From Pempheris klunzingeri (lineage: Eukaryota; Chordata; Actinopteri; Acropomatiformes; Pempheridae), in NCBI RefSeq assembly GCF_042242105.1, contig NC_092034.1, positions 1,336,644 through 1,400,643 of the forward strand: a stretch of 64,000 nucleotides of DNA. Direction: 5' to 3'. Position 1 is the first letter of the stretch, and every line of letters starts with the position of its first letter. Both the position numbers and the translations under genes were made by a program. The notes below the pieces were generated by a model. It was given only the letters and a program-made list of their open reading frames with translations. It was not told where the DNA came from and searched no databases. Of the stretch, positions 35,513-48,232 are shown one piece after another.

Positions 35513-35565
35513 TTGTTCCAGGATCAGCTGGTGTGCTGCCTCTGCTGCCTCCCTGCCTTTTATCC
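35513..35565 (-). promoter_or_regulatory. Possible promoter and untranslated first exon of the lectin gene
   Basis: On the minus strand, GGATAAAAGG (35565-35556) resembles a TATA box. It is followed at a suitable distance by GGCAGCACACCAGCTGATCC and a strong donor, AACAA|GTGAGT, at 35513. This would be a short 5' UTR exon spliced to the ATG exon 840 bases on. It is an inference; there is no transcript evidence. Confidence 0.35.
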
Positions 35566-35639
35566 TGCAGATCTCCTGCTTTGTTGTTTCAATTGCCACG
35601 ACTGCACAGATCAAGTGTTGCTCTAACAATGACCCTTTT

Positions 35640-36330
35640 CAGCAGACTGTAACACAGCAGACCTGCACACATATTTCCATCTGTACCTTGTTTATTTACT
35701 GTATATGAGCTGATGGTCCTCATGTGGCCCCAGTGTCTCCAGACTATTGTGATTACGCTCAGCTTTGGGTTACATCATTTCTTTCATCTGCCTTCCACTT
35801 CATTGTTCAGAGCATCTTGTTGTCTCAGCTTCCCAGACTATCTTGTCCACCTTGTAAAGCTGCTGCTATTTAATGACTTGTATTGTGTAAATTTGGGTCG
35901 CAGACCATATTTGACCACTTGAGACCGGCTGGATTATCACATACCATATTAGATCATGTGGCACATTCAACATAAGACGTCAAATCCAAAGACTCGCTTT
36001 GCTTTTGTGTCTCGTTGTCCAAGAAACTAAAGTGTCGTTACCAGAGAGTAAATGATGCCGCCTCATGTCGAGAAATAGAACTTTAAGGAAGAATTATTAT
36101 CATTATTATCATTATCAGTACTAGTAGTTTTTATGTTCTTGTGTTTCAGGTCAAAAATAAAACCGAACCTGTGCCCTTGTTGAAACCCAGTCTCCCCTGT
36201 GACTTTGTGCTTTGAAAGAAGATTGATAAGAGTTCATGTGTTTGTGAGGAAGGAAGTGTCCGGTGTGAAGCTGTTTGGATGTGGGAGTGTCGGATCACAC
36301 ACCAGTGACCAGCGATGCCACAGCCAACGA
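35640..36330. other. Intergenic stretch
   Basis: No gene recognised. The phrase ACTATTGTGAT...CTTTGGGTTACA...CACTTCATTGTTCA (about 35740-35820) resembles the reversed sequence at 37290-37380 and may be a dispersed repeat. Confidence 0.4.
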
Positions 36331-36335
36331 GGACG

Positions 36336-36358
36336 CCCCCCCCCCCCCCCCCCCCCCC
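36336..36358. repeat. Poly-C tract
   Basis: 23 consecutive C residues. Such runs are prone to length error in sequencing. Confidence 0.9.
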
Positions 36359-36549
36359 GTTCTTGAACATGGTGGAAGAGTGATTATATGTTTAAGTGTC
36401 GACATGTAAAACCTGTTGCCGGCTCATGATGACGTAAACAGAAGAGATGTGACGGGTCAAGAGGGTGTGTGGACAAAAGACGACATCAGAGAAAAAGCTG
36501 TATTTAAAAAAAAAATGGACGTCAGCATGTGATTCCACACACAGCTCTA

Positions 36550-36552
<3 letters not shown>

Positions 36553-36597
<45 letters not shown>
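36553..36597. repeat. (TG)n microsatellite
   Basis: TG run of about 44 bases. Confidence 0.9.
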
Positions 36598-36598
<1 letters not shown>

Positions 36599-36973
36599 CT
36601 CCCAGGAGAAAACCAGTAGGCCCACTACAAACGGGCGCACGCTGCCAGCGGCCACATCCCACGGGGGCCCTGCACCGATCGCATCAGACTTATGACTGGT
36701 AACGTGATCGGCTGATCCCAGAGCTGTGAACTAATTATCTGTTTTAATGCTTTTAATTTGCTTTTATGTGTCATTTCAGGTCTGTTTCATATGAAGGGAC
36801 GCTTGTGACTGACAAATAAAGTTTATTATTCTTACATTGTTCTTCTCATTATTATTATTATATAGATTTAAATGTGTCATCAGTCATTTTCCTGCTATTG
36901 AGACCTGAGTACCAGCACCAGTGGGCTGTATGGGAAAGGCTCAATGGCTTTTACAGTTGTCAGGAATGCTAGA

Positions 36974-37040
36974 TAAGATAAGATAAGATAAGATGCACCT
37001 TTATTTATCCTCCAAGGGGGAAATTCTCATTACACAACAG
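36974..37040 (-). mobile_element. Reversed retroposon tail
   Basis: An (AGATA)n run followed by TTTATTTATCCTCCAAGGGG and GAAATTCTCATTAC is the reverse of the CCTTGAGGGAAATT...TTATCTTATC end typical of fish LINEs. Confidence 0.55.
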
Positions 37041-37802
37041 CTACATCAGAATCGAAGAAAAAGGAGATAAAAAATTGAGAAGAACTAAAAAAACAAATAT
37101 ACAAAACACAATGCATATGAACACATACATATAGAGGACATAACACAGATTTATTTTTTTATTTTTTTGCACAATACAAGTGTGTAAAATCCCGTTGCAT
37201 TGTGGTTGAAGTGTTTCTATTGAACCCACAGTTGCAGGTAGGCTGAACACCAGACAGCACAGCCTGAGATACTCTGAGGAGGCCGAAACACAACGAGACC
37301 GTGAACAATGAAGTGAAAGTGCCCATTTCAAAATGCTGTAACCCAAAACTCACCACCATCACAATAGTGAGAAGGAATGACCGTATACACACGGGATCAT
37401 CTGCTGATATACTATACATAACCGAGGGAAAGGTGAAGAAATATCCGTCTCTGCAGCACACAGTGGTGCAGGAAGTGCTCAGACACACTGCTGCACTGTG
37501 ACTGCTTCACTGATAAACAAGGGCTCAGCTCCACCTGAGCAACGTCTGAGTGGAGTTCAGAGCCACCTGGTGGCACAGCGACACACTGGGAGAGAGCAAT
37601 TCCACTATTTCAGTATCCCACAAATACTTCAGATCTTCAGATGATCAGAATACTTTTAATGGTGCAAGTTGGCCAAGATGTAAACACATAAGGTCATTAT
37701 GTCGCCTACTAGTCTACTGTTGCCTCCATGAAAATATTGTGTTGGATCTTAAGTAAAACTAAGTCACATAATTAGACAAACACACTGACTGATGGAGGCA
37801 GC

Positions 37803-37938
37803 AGCAGAGCAGCAGCTCCTGTGTCCTGTTCTCTAAAATCCCTGTTTTAGTGAATGTAGTCTGGTGTGTGTGCTGTTTGTGGTTAAACCAAAAGGATCTT
37901 CCAGGTCTCTCTCTGTAGGGATCCTTTCCATGATGCTG
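37803..37938 (-). repeat. Dispersed repeat family A, copy 3
   Basis: Reverse-complement copy ending GGGATCCTTTCCATGATGCT. It pairs with copy 4 in the same orientation 375 bases away. Confidence 0.8.
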
Positions 37939-38179
37939 GTGCACAAAACAGTTGGGAATGGAGCAGTGGAGCAGCTAATAGCAGCAGCTAATGGGAGCAG
38001 GCACCAGACTCCATTGACAAAAACAGTAATTTTACTGTGGATGTCACAGAGAGTTGCTGGTCTACTGCTGCCTCTAACAGTTAGTTTGTTTGTTTTATTG
38101 TGAAACTTTGGTGTTTTAAGGAGTTGGTTGATATCAGAATCTACTCTTTAAAACACCAAAGTCACATTAACTACACCAG

Positions 38180-38313
38180 CAGCTCCTGTGTCCTGTTCTC
38201 TAAAATCCCTGTTTTAGTGAATGTAGTCTGGTGTGTGTGCTGTTTGTGGTTAAACCAAAAGGATCTTCCAGGTCTCTCTCTGTAGGGATCCTTTCCATGA
38301 TGCTGTCACACAC
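38180..38313 (-). repeat. Dispersed repeat family A, copy 4
   Basis: Nearly identical to copy 3. The two copies flank a unique segment (37939-38179) containing CAAAGTCACATTAAC, also met beside copy 1, so the full mobile unit is probably longer than the part I can align. Confidence 0.8.
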
Positions 38314-38319
38314 TTATAT

Positions 38320-39830
38320 AACGATGTTCTTTGACTGGAACAAAGAATTACATTACAGCCACTGTAGCTTGTAGGCGATCTACTGGACTGTTTCTAGTAA
38401 CACCTGGTGTATTATTTGCAGAAGATTTGTTTCTGTCTTGTCTTTTTCTCTTCCTCCCAAAGCACAATTTAAAATATGTTTGCAATCTTCATTTGCCTGA
38501 CGAGTGCTTCTGGTGGGAGCAAAGGGGAAGTGCCGGAGCCAGACAGGCACATGGTCTCCGTCCTGCACATAACAGCTATTACAGTGTTTAATGTAACCGA
38601 AACCACATTCAGGATGACACAGCACCTCATGTCTAGTTATACTCAGGACAGGTTTTTGCATTAAAGTAATTTATATTTGCTCAACTGCACAACTTATTAC
38701 AACCTTTTCTTCAAAAAACACTTCATCCCTTAGTTTACAGTTTGTAGGCACACACTCACACTGGTTTCCTCCCAAATGTAAATTTTCATGCTCACTACCT
38801 CTTTTCACACTTGGCTGGAGCTTTCACCCTCAGAGTTTTTACTTCCTCTCCACACAATCATAAAGACACTTATCATCTCATCCTCTTGTCATACGGAGTT
38901 TCCCCTTAATATCAGGAATCGGCTCGGCAACAAATCAGGTGAGGCAACACAGATAATAGACAAATAACAGGATTTGAGTTAATTTTAGAAATGCAGTCGT
39001 GCCTGAAGTGTGACCGTTATCAGATATCATTTTTCCTTTTTATGACGGCAGCTACGATGCATAGAAAAACAGATAGATAACAGAATAAGGGAAGCTATTA
39101 CTATTACATAGGGTTATAACAGGGAATTAAAGCAGCTTGGCTTCCCAAAATAAGAATCAGTTAATGTTGCATGACGGAGTTTCCAGCAAAAGGTGAATAC
39201 GTTTAATCAAATTTACTTAAAGCAGCAGTCAGTTAATGATTCTTGCAGGTTGCTTACTGCTGAAACTGTTTGTTTTTAATTCAATTTCTGTTGTATTTTC
39301 TGTCTGTGTCACGACTTAAATTACATCAATATAAATATTTTTTATTGATGGTTGCATGGAATAATTCAGCATTTCATATGTACAGATGACTATAACTTAT
39401 AATAGTAATTATGTCCTTGTTAAGGTTTGGGAAAATATAAGTTAGCATATCTTGATATTGTCAAAATAAGTGAAATATCTTCTATCTGTCCTCCTGCATG
39501 CAACAATATATTGAAGCGTTTGGGAGGTTTTAATCATGAGAAGGTGTGACGCCACCATGACACGTCAACTCTGGAGGCCTTGTAGTCGTCACTTTTACAA
39601 CATTTGTAAATGTGTAACTGCAGTCAGCAAAGAATCAGGTAACTTAAGAGGATCTAAACCTCATCCGACACCTTTTTCATCCACTGGAGCATCAAATGTG
39701 GGCCAGAGTTTATTATCTAGACCAGACCTCACTAAAGGACCAGTCCACCAACGTTTATAAGAAAGTCCCTCCAAATGTTTTTGAGTTGAGTTCGACTTCC
39801 TCCCTGCGTCTTCATTTACACTGCTGCCCA
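38320..39830. other. Intergenic stretch upstream of tlr2
   Basis: AT-rich with no recognisable gene. A short frame beginning MFAIFICLTSASG near 38476 looks like a secretory start but has no partner exon that I can find. Confidence 0.45.
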
Positions 39831-39834
39831 TAAC

Positions 39835-40042
39835 GTTGGAATAATTGTTCAATACCTCCAATGTTGTTAAAGCCTGAATCCACAGTTTGCAAAGGTTCAT
39901 TGTGGTTTAAGTTTCACTGTGATGTGTTTGGTAGAGTTTGATCAATAAAGTTGAGAAGATATAAACTTTATTTATCAAGAATAAATCACATTGTCACAAT
40001 CATTTCATGAGAAGAGGTGAAACACATTTTAGTCCAGCTTTA
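39835..40042 (+). repeat. Dispersed repeat family B, copy 2
   Basis: Same sequence and orientation as 33926-34122, with a short insertion after AAGCCTGAAT. It ends 230 bases before the tlr2 start codon, so it may lie within the promoter or first intron. Confidence 0.85.
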
Positions 40043-40273
40043 AGGGCAGCAGTGTATTTACTCACTTTGATAGAGTTGTGTTGTGGGAAAGTTGCCATAA
40101 AATTTAGAAGACTTCCTCTTTTATCCACTTCCTCCCTGGGTGTCTTCACTTCCTGTGTCTCTCTGTGGTTCAGACTCCGTCTCTGTCTTTCTCCTTCATT
40201 TACTCTCATGAAGAAAGATTCGTACCCTTGATAACCCTTTCCCCCCCCTCCCTGTGTCTTTCCCCCCTGCAGT

Positions 40274-40595
40274 ATGGGACATCTGACCAACCTCGACCTC
40301 CCCGTCCTCTTCATCCTCTTTTCCCTGTGCTGGGGTCAGAGCTCAAACCCAGACAGCGAGAGGCCATCCTGCCATCGCTGTGACCAACGGCTCACCTGTA
40401 ACTGCTCCAATGGCAAATTTAACCGAGTTCCCATAGTAACAGATCGCGCCCTGACTCTTGATCTGTCCTTCAATAACATCTCCGTGGTAACCGAAGATGA
40501 TCTGACAGGCCACATGCAACTGAGGGCTCTGAGTCTCCAAGGTAATGCTGATGTGACTTCACTGGGTTTGATCATATACTGCATGTGCACAGTGC

Positions 40596-40627
<32 letters not shown>

Positions 40628-43600
40628 CTTCTTCTTCAAGGAGTCACAACTGCAAAACGGGAGGTAGTTCAGACATTAATATTCAGTTTCTCTCTTCAGT
40701 CCCTCTGAAAACCTGAAACACATCTACTAATGTGTTGACAGAGAGTCTTCAACACCTAACAAAGTCAGAAAGCTCTCGTGATATTATGGCAATGGCAGAT
40801 GGAATATGTTATTGAACAATGCCATAAAAATACCATTAGATATAGAAACACAGTATGATGAACATATACTATAAATACGACTAATATAATGAGTAAGGGA
40901 TATTGATAACTATACGTAATTAACCAGTTAAGTTGTCAATTCATTTTGAAATGTATGTAAAATTGACAAAACAATCCTAAACTTCCATTTAGAAGCCGTT
41001 CTGGAGCTTTTTCATTATATTGCCTGATCTTCATTAACAGATTGAGTTTGTCCAGTTGTCTTGGAGTTATAGGTATGATATGTTGCTGTGCCTAAAAAGT
41101 CAAGAACTTTGAACTTAAATTTTTTTTTTTTGGCTCTGAAAAAGTTGTTGTGGAGAACTGAGTAATTAAATTACTAAGTAATTAAAAGCACAGAACCAAA
41201 TCTGGATCTTGTTGTAGGTGCATCACCACCTGATGACCTCAGAGATGGACTAACAGCAGTGATAATGCAAAACCAACAATAAAGACAACAATGAAAATAA
41301 TGATTAATAATAATCAGTGGTCCGAGGGTTGACCCCTGTGGAACCCCTGATAATTTTTTTGTTGAAATGCAGAATGTTTTTATAAGTAGATATCACTGTC
41401 CTCCAGGTAACAGACTAGCTGTAATCCATCCATCAGCGTTTGACTCTCTGTGGAGCCTGGAGGAGCTGGATCTGTCCGACAATCTGCTGACTGCCCTCAG
41501 TCACAAATGGTTCAGCAAACTAGGAGCTCTGCAGAACCTCAACCTGCTCAACAACCCGTACAGGTAACGCACTTGGATTATTGTACAAGGACAAGCAGAA
41601 CCCTCTGCATCGCATGTGATGTTCACGTATCCACATACTCTCGTCTCCTCCAGCTGCCTGGGTTCTCCTCCACTGTTTCAGAGCCTGGTCAGGCTGAGGA
41701 GGCTACAGTTTGGAGGTCCTGCTCTGGAGGAGATAAAAAGAGGAGATCTGGCTGGAGTCATGCAGCTGGAGGAGCTCACCGTGCACGCCAACAACCTGAC
41801 AAGGTTCAAGACAGATGTGTGATGTTTTAGAGTGTGTGTCATTGCAGAACATGAAAGAACATTTGTCGACAATTGCGACACCTAGTGGTAGTAAATCAAA
41901 CATCGCTGTGGCCGACACGTCAATGCAGCCTAGTCTCACACCAAAGCCTGCCTTACCACCACCGGTCCACTAGAGGATGTCTTTTTCTATACATTTAAAG
42001 TACAGGTCGGTATGACAGTCCCAGCAGGGGGCAGGACTGACCACAGCAAAACTCTAATGCAGGGTTGGTTTTTAAAGACAGAGTTTAGAATATAAGCAAG
42101 TCATCTTCATTCTGGAGATATACATCGTGTCACAATATACATACAACATGTAGTTGCATTTAAAAAATAAAAAAAGCTCTCTAAAACAGCTGAGAGCGGT
42201 GGACTAAACTACATTTGGGAATATTTCAGACAGCAGGTAAGTGGAATTTAGTGAAGATATTGAGTGAAACATTACAACGTGATTGTATTGTATTATTAAA
42301 GGTCTCCTTAAACCTGAGCTCCTGTCCTTCTCTCTCTGCAGGTACGAGTCCGGCGCTCTGGCAGACGTCTGGCCATTGGGTCGTGTCACTTTAAGCCTCC
42401 ACAGGCCATTTTTAAAAGACATAACCTTAGCCTCGGCTGTGCTCGGTGACGTGACATACCCTGAGACGCCGATCGTTGTAGAGGACCTCCATGTGACGGG
42501 GAGACGGACTATTCAGCCCTTCACAGCAACAGCCAAGAGGAGAGTCAGGTCTGGATATAACTTCCTTTTCTTTACACGATCGTGTACTTTTAGTGCCATA
42601 AACATTTAAAACAAACATCCCAGCTGTAATACTGACTGTTACACAGTGGAACAATATATTTAACACTTACACAACCAACTCTCTCATCACACAGTCCGGT
42701 TGGTAATCTTTTCAATCCCTATCATCCAAGAACACTGCAATTTGTTCCTGACTACACACTCACCTTTTAATTACCAGCACTTCTAGTTCTGCAGTCCACG
42801 TTGTACGCAAAGCTACTTTCTCTGCTTCAGTGACTAAACTGAAGACTGGACTTAAGAATGAAAGGCATTGCTGGATGTATTTTTACCCAAGGCTGTAAAA
42901 GTGTGGGAAAATGTAAGATGCCACATGGTAGAAAAGTCGGTCAACCGGGGGGATTCCTCTGTGACGCCGCTCTTCAGGTACTTGACCTTCCGCAACCTTT
43001 CGGTGTCTGATGAGGCCATTGTTGACTTCCTGGTGGTGATGGACGGAGTGCCGCTCATTTCTTTGTCCTTCGACGGCATCACGTTGACAGGAGAAGGCAG
43101 GTAGGAAACTAACACACCAGCTCGATCCATGAAACCCCTGAAACATTCTTGCAAGTTTTGCAGACTTTTAAGACCCTTTTAGCAGCTTTATCCCACAAAA
43201 TGTGCTGAGTGACTTTGTGACTTTCTTGGCAGACCTTGTTATCTATTAATCTATTTATTTATGACACTTCGGCTACACAGTATATAAAACCGTTTTTGAA
43301 TTGATCATAGATTCATATTGATGTGTCAATAGCAGCATCTTGCTTTTATTAAAAAAAAACAAAAAAAACTTTTGATTGAAAATAGTTGATCAGTTATTGG
43401 TATATTTGAAAATGATCGACGAGAGCTGTCTTTGTAAGCCTATAATCAACAGAACCGCTGTTGCTGCATGAATAGTTTGTTGTTTCTCGGTCGGTTTTGG
43501 TTGTTAGGTGGGAGCCAGCCAACTGGACTGATCACAAAAGCATCGACAACTTATTCATACAAAACGCTGTGGTGCTGGATGTCTTTAAGTTCACCTCCTT

Positions 43601-46407
43601 GCTGCAGTTGGGGTTTCTGCTGCAGTACCCCCGGAAGGTGTCCGTCATAAACTCCCAGGTAAAGAAAAGGGTGGTATGTGGCACGTGCGTGTAACATGTG
43701 ATAACCACTACATCTGCCGACTGCATGTCAAATGTCGTGTCAGATTTCTGGCATCAAATTTAGGGAGATTAAAGTTCAGAATTCAGCAAAATAAGTCAAA
43801 CATTTAGGCCAAAGAACGCTCTGCAATCTCAAATTATTTTTTTCCCAAAGTCTTGACTTCAGAGTGAAAGTCTGAGTTAAATCTCAGAACTCAATATTTA
43901 TTTGGAAAGTTAAAGACAAAAGACAAACAAGATTGATTCACAGAAGCATGCTACATTATTTCCCAACTCTCTGAGCTTTATTAGTGAAAGGTGACTTTTG
44001 CTCTCAGGCGTACGTCATGCCGTGTCGCACATCCGGCCTGCTGGCGAGCCTGCAGTACCTGGACCTGTCCGACAACCTGCTCACTGACCTGACTCTGGGG
44101 GAGACGCTGTGCGACGGAAAAGGCACTCTGAAGGACTTGCGAGTTTTAAACATCAGCGGAAACGCTCTGAAGGTGCCTTCATGAAAGTTGGAACTGGAGC
44201 TTTCATGGTTTTTCCATTAATTCATATGAGTTACAGGATTTTTCAGGGAGCAGGAACCCAAGTGATCACATTGTTAGCACACTTAAATTTCCTGGGTAAA
44301 CCCATCACCACATGTAAAATCAGTGTACTGTCCCTTTAGGTATGAATCCAAGCATACATTTTGACGATGAAATGACCAGTTTGTGTCTCTGCTGTCCAGT
44401 CTTTGTCCACATTGAGCCACCTGGTCCTGAAGCTTTCCAAACTGACCCACCTTGACGTCAGCAGGAGTGGATATAGCTCCATGCCCCAAAGCTGCTCCTG
44501 GCCGTCAACCCTGCAATACTTTAACATCTCCAGGGCTAAACTTACAACCATCACCCCGTGTCTACCCACAACTCTGGAGGTACTGAGTGTGCACACTGTA
44601 GCAGTACTCTTCACTGGCCTGACACGTGATAAACCACTATTCCCTTTTGCAGGTGTTGGATCTGAGCCACAATGATCTCAACAGCTTCTCCCTGGTCCTG
44701 CCTGCCCTGAGAGAGCTCCACCTCTCTGGGAACAAGCTTCTGAGGCTGCCTCCTGGATGGTTGTTTCCCAGCCTGCAAACACTGAGAATACAGGTAAGGA
44801 CCAATTACAATTCCTATTTCCTCCTCCAGTCCTCTTTGGGTTCCCCATGGTGACCCCTCCTTTTCTTCCACAGTCAAACACCTTGAACATGTTCGCCCCT
44901 TCTGACCTCAAGTTATACAAACGACTTCAGAGCCTCCAGGCGGGTCAGAACAAATTTGTCTGCTCCTGTGACTTCGTTGCTTTCCTCCAGTCGGGCATTA
45001 AAGGAGGCGGAGAAGTGCGTTTAACAGATGGAGACGTGAATCTAACAGATGGAGAGGACAGCTACACCTGCGACTCTCCCTTCTACCACAATGGGAAACC
45101 AGTGGGGACAGTCCGCCTCTCCGTTGTCGAGTGCCACCGGGTTTTATTTGTGTCGGTGAGCTGTGGGGTCGTGTTGCTTGTTGCGGTCCTGGTGTGCGTC
45201 CTGCTGTGGCGCCTCCATGTGTTCTGGTACCTGAAGATGACATGGGCATGGCTGAAGGCCAAGCGTAGCTCCCGCCGACGGCGGCGAAACAGAGATAATG
45301 GGGATTCAGAGGGATTGCTATCCTTTGACGCCTTCGTGTCCTACAGTGAGAGAGATGCTAGCTGGGTGGAAAACTACCTGGTACCTGAGCTGGAGGAGCC
45401 AAGGTAACATCCAAATTTTCTACTAACATTAGTACAATTTTAGTGCAGTTGGTCGATTTCAGTGAGATTTGGTAGAAAACTGGGTCACAGGCCAAGGAAC
45501 AAGAGATTTGTGCCAACATGTGGCACTGCGATTATTTTCATATGTTTCTGTGTCATGAATCATACCTTCTGAACGAGGTATATCAGGTCAAATCCTCAAA
45601 AAAAAAAGAAATAAAGTCTGGTACAAGGTTATCAGGATACCCCACACCACTTTTCTAGTATAAGGATTTTTGGAAATTCCAAATGTTTGGCAGGACTTTT
45701 TTGTGCCATGTCTTCAACAAATGTCAGCCAGTCGTTCTTATTAGTTATTCACTCTTCTTTTGATATTTTTCATCATCATTTTCTTTATAACTTGAAAAAC
45801 GTGGCATCACTTCACTGCACTTCAGCAAAATGGTGAATTGGTGACAAGTGAGAATAGTTGAGTATTTTGTGAAATCGCATTCAGCTCAGTTGTACTACTT
45901 GGAGAAAAATGACTAAATTAGAAGAATGCTAGGCCATAAATAAAGTTTAAACCTGTGAGGAAACATAACCTGCTCTCTGGTTTGTTCTCCCACAGGGAGA
46001 ATGATGAAGACTCTGTGAATCCTAGAAGAAACCGGTCTCTGACCCTGTGCCTCCACAAGCGGGACTTCCTTCCCGGACATTGGATTGTGGACAATATCAT
46101 GAGCGCCATGGAGCGCAGCCGACGCACCGTCTTTGTCCTCTCTGAAAATTTTGTGCAGTCTGACTGGTGCCGCTACGAGCTGGACTTCTCCCACTTCTGG
46201 CTTTTCGACGGGAATTCTGGCAGAGATGCGGCGATCTTGATCCTGCTGGAACCGCTGTCCAAGGACGACATTCCCAAACGTTTCTGCAAACTGCGCAAGC
46301 TCATGAGCTCCACAACCTACCTGGAGTGGCCTCAGGAAGAGGAGAAGAGCGCTGAGTTCTGGAGGAGCCTCCGCAACGCTTTGAGAGGAGATGAGGAGGA
46401 TGACTGA
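40274..46407 (+). CDS. tlr2: Toll-like receptor 2 (11 coding exons)
   Basis: Cell-surface pattern-recognition receptor; in vertebrates TLR2 senses lipoproteins with TLR1/6-type partners and signals through MyD88. Exons: 40274-40541, 41407-41563, 41654-41803, 42342-42548, about 42918-43100, 43508-43658, 44008-44172, 44400-44579, 44653-44793, 44874-45403 and 45996-46407 (847 residues). It starts with a signal peptide ([20 protein letters not shown]), directly after an acceptor, so an untranslated exon lies upstream. Leucine-rich repeats follow ([45 protein letters not shown]). An LRR-CT cap (CSCDFVAFL...YTCDSP) and one membrane span ([20 protein letters not shown]) lead to a TIR domain: box 1 [13 protein letters not shown] loop [14 protein letters not shown] with the signalling Pro, and FWRSLRNAL. 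Its position next to rnf175 matches human TLR2. Exon 5 has a weak acceptor and its start is the least certain boundary. Confidence 0.9.
40598..40637. repeat. (CTT)n repeat in tlr2 intron 1
   Basis: CTT triplet run of about 38 bases, 57 bases past the exon 1 donor. Confidence 0.9.
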
Positions 46408-46929
46408 GAGGGGAACGACAAAAGGTGATCAAAGGTCAAGAGTAACAGCAGAATTAGAAGAGAAGGAATGGATAAAGATGAGTACGAGGAAGGAGGTAAC
46501 AAGAGGAAATGAATGAGTTGGAGGACTTCCTCATAAAAGGAGGAGTTGAAGAAGACCGAGGCCAATGAGTAAAAGCTGTACAGATGAGCAGAATATTGTG
46601 ACTTCACTACTGCGGCTTTGGAAATGATCAGTTCATTGTTTTTGTCAAAATGAATCTGAAGAAGCTGTAAAGGTCTCAGTGTGCTGCGTCTGAACCCCCC
46701 CACCCCTCGACACCTTCCTCACACTGCAGTTAGGAGAGGGGTACTTTCTGAAACCATCAACATGACACTTCAGGCAGTGCTGCTTTAGAAATAGAGACTA
46801 GTTTATCATCTCCAATTTGTTCATCATAAGTATATATTTGCGTCTTGATGATGCGCATTCATCAGATTATTCTGGTTTCTTCCAACCTTTCAAGGCTTTG
46901 ATCGACTCAAACAATGTGTTTGAATGATG

Positions 46930-46935
46930 AATAAA
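46930..46935 (+). terminator. tlr2 polyadenylation signal
   Basis: AATAAA about 520 bases after the TGA, in GATGAATAAACAGC. Confidence 0.6.
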
Positions 46936-47022
46936 CAGCTTTGTATAACGTGCATTCGACTCTTTATTAAAAATCCTAAAAAAGAAAACAGTTATTTGTA
47001 TTTAAATGAATGCATTTATATA

Positions 47023-47550
47023 CACTACTCACAAAAACTTAGGGATATTCAGCTTTCAGGTGAAATTTCAGGATGAACCACCACCAATACATTTCCTGCT
47101 TCAGTTAGAATTGGTATTTAAACAGTCCTCCTCATCCTGCTGTTCACATTCTGACATCATGAGACCAAGACGACACCTAACAGTTGATCAGCAGCACCTC
47201 AACACTGGAGGCTTCAAACAGGAAGTCCTCAGACGGAGGTGTTCACTGAGCTTAGAGGGTCACAGAGTGTCATCAGGAGGTTGGAACAGTGATACAGAGA
47301 CTGGAAGAGTCACAGAAAGGAGAGGAGTGGACGTCCTTTGACCACGTCCCAATTTTACGTTTACCCTCGTTTACCCTCCACTGTTGGTAGATTTTCTTTC
47401 AATAAATTGTTTAAGATGAAGAAACTACCAGTGCATGCTGATACTTAAATGTCCTACTTTCATGATATAATATCACTGTAGCATTCACTTTTTACATTTT
47501 CCATAAATTTCACCTGAAAGTCGAATATCCCTAACTTTTTGTGAACCCTG
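47023..47550. mobile_element. Non-autonomous Tc1/mariner-type element
   Basis: Flanked by TA. Ends of about 45 bp are inverted (left CACAAAAACTTAGGGATATT, right reversed CACAAAAAGTTAGGGATATT), each followed by a CTTTCAGGTGAAATTT motif. Inside, a plus-strand fragment (MRPRRHLTVDQQ...DTETGRVTERRG) resembles the helix-turn-helix start of a Tc1/mariner transposase. At 528 bp it is a deletion derivative. Confidence 0.7.
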
Positions 47551-48232
47551 TATGTTACCTTAAACCAGGGGGCACCAAAGCCCAAAGCAACATGACACCT
47601 GCACTTCAGCGGCTCATCAATCAGTTACACACTTTGTAATAATTATATCAATAACAGATGTTTTCTTACATCGATAATAAGGAATATCACTTGATTCTGG
47701 CAACAGTAAACAGACTCAGCACTTACGAAGAGTGACATGTTTCCTGACATGACAAACCAAAATCAGTTCTTAACATTCGTTCGTGACATAAAAGAAGAGT
47801 TCAAAAATAAGGATAGGTAAAATTTGAGAGAACAAAACAGAACAAAACAGAATAGAGACTGAAAGTCTAAAATATTAATAAAATAAAATCCACCTCTACC
47901 TCCCCGTTCCCCAACAAAACTTAACTACACTAAGACATTACAATTCTCTCCTCATCATCTATTTTATGTCGCTCTTTAACTGTTTTTTCAAATGAAACAT
48001 TAAATGTAGAAAATGAAATTCACTGGAAAATCACTCAAACTTAACTTAACTAACTTAACAAACTTAACCTGTAATGACGAACAAAGCTCAGTTTGGCGAG
48101 TCGGAGGCTCAGTTTCAGTGAATTTTTAAAATCACTTTGGTCATGCAGCCACTGGGAGTATGATGATTTTAGAGAACAACAACTAGTGCAGCCAGATGTG
48201 TTTGGACACTTGTCTGAGGAGCTTCTGGATAC

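Noticed and set aside
36775-36835. Possible terminal exon (TTTCAG acceptor then AATAAA) on the plus strand
   Set aside because: No upstream exon or coding frame supports it.
38476-38664. Secretory-looking short frame MFAIFICLTSASG
   Set aside because: No partner exon, no domain, and the opposite strand is equally open. Treated as chance.
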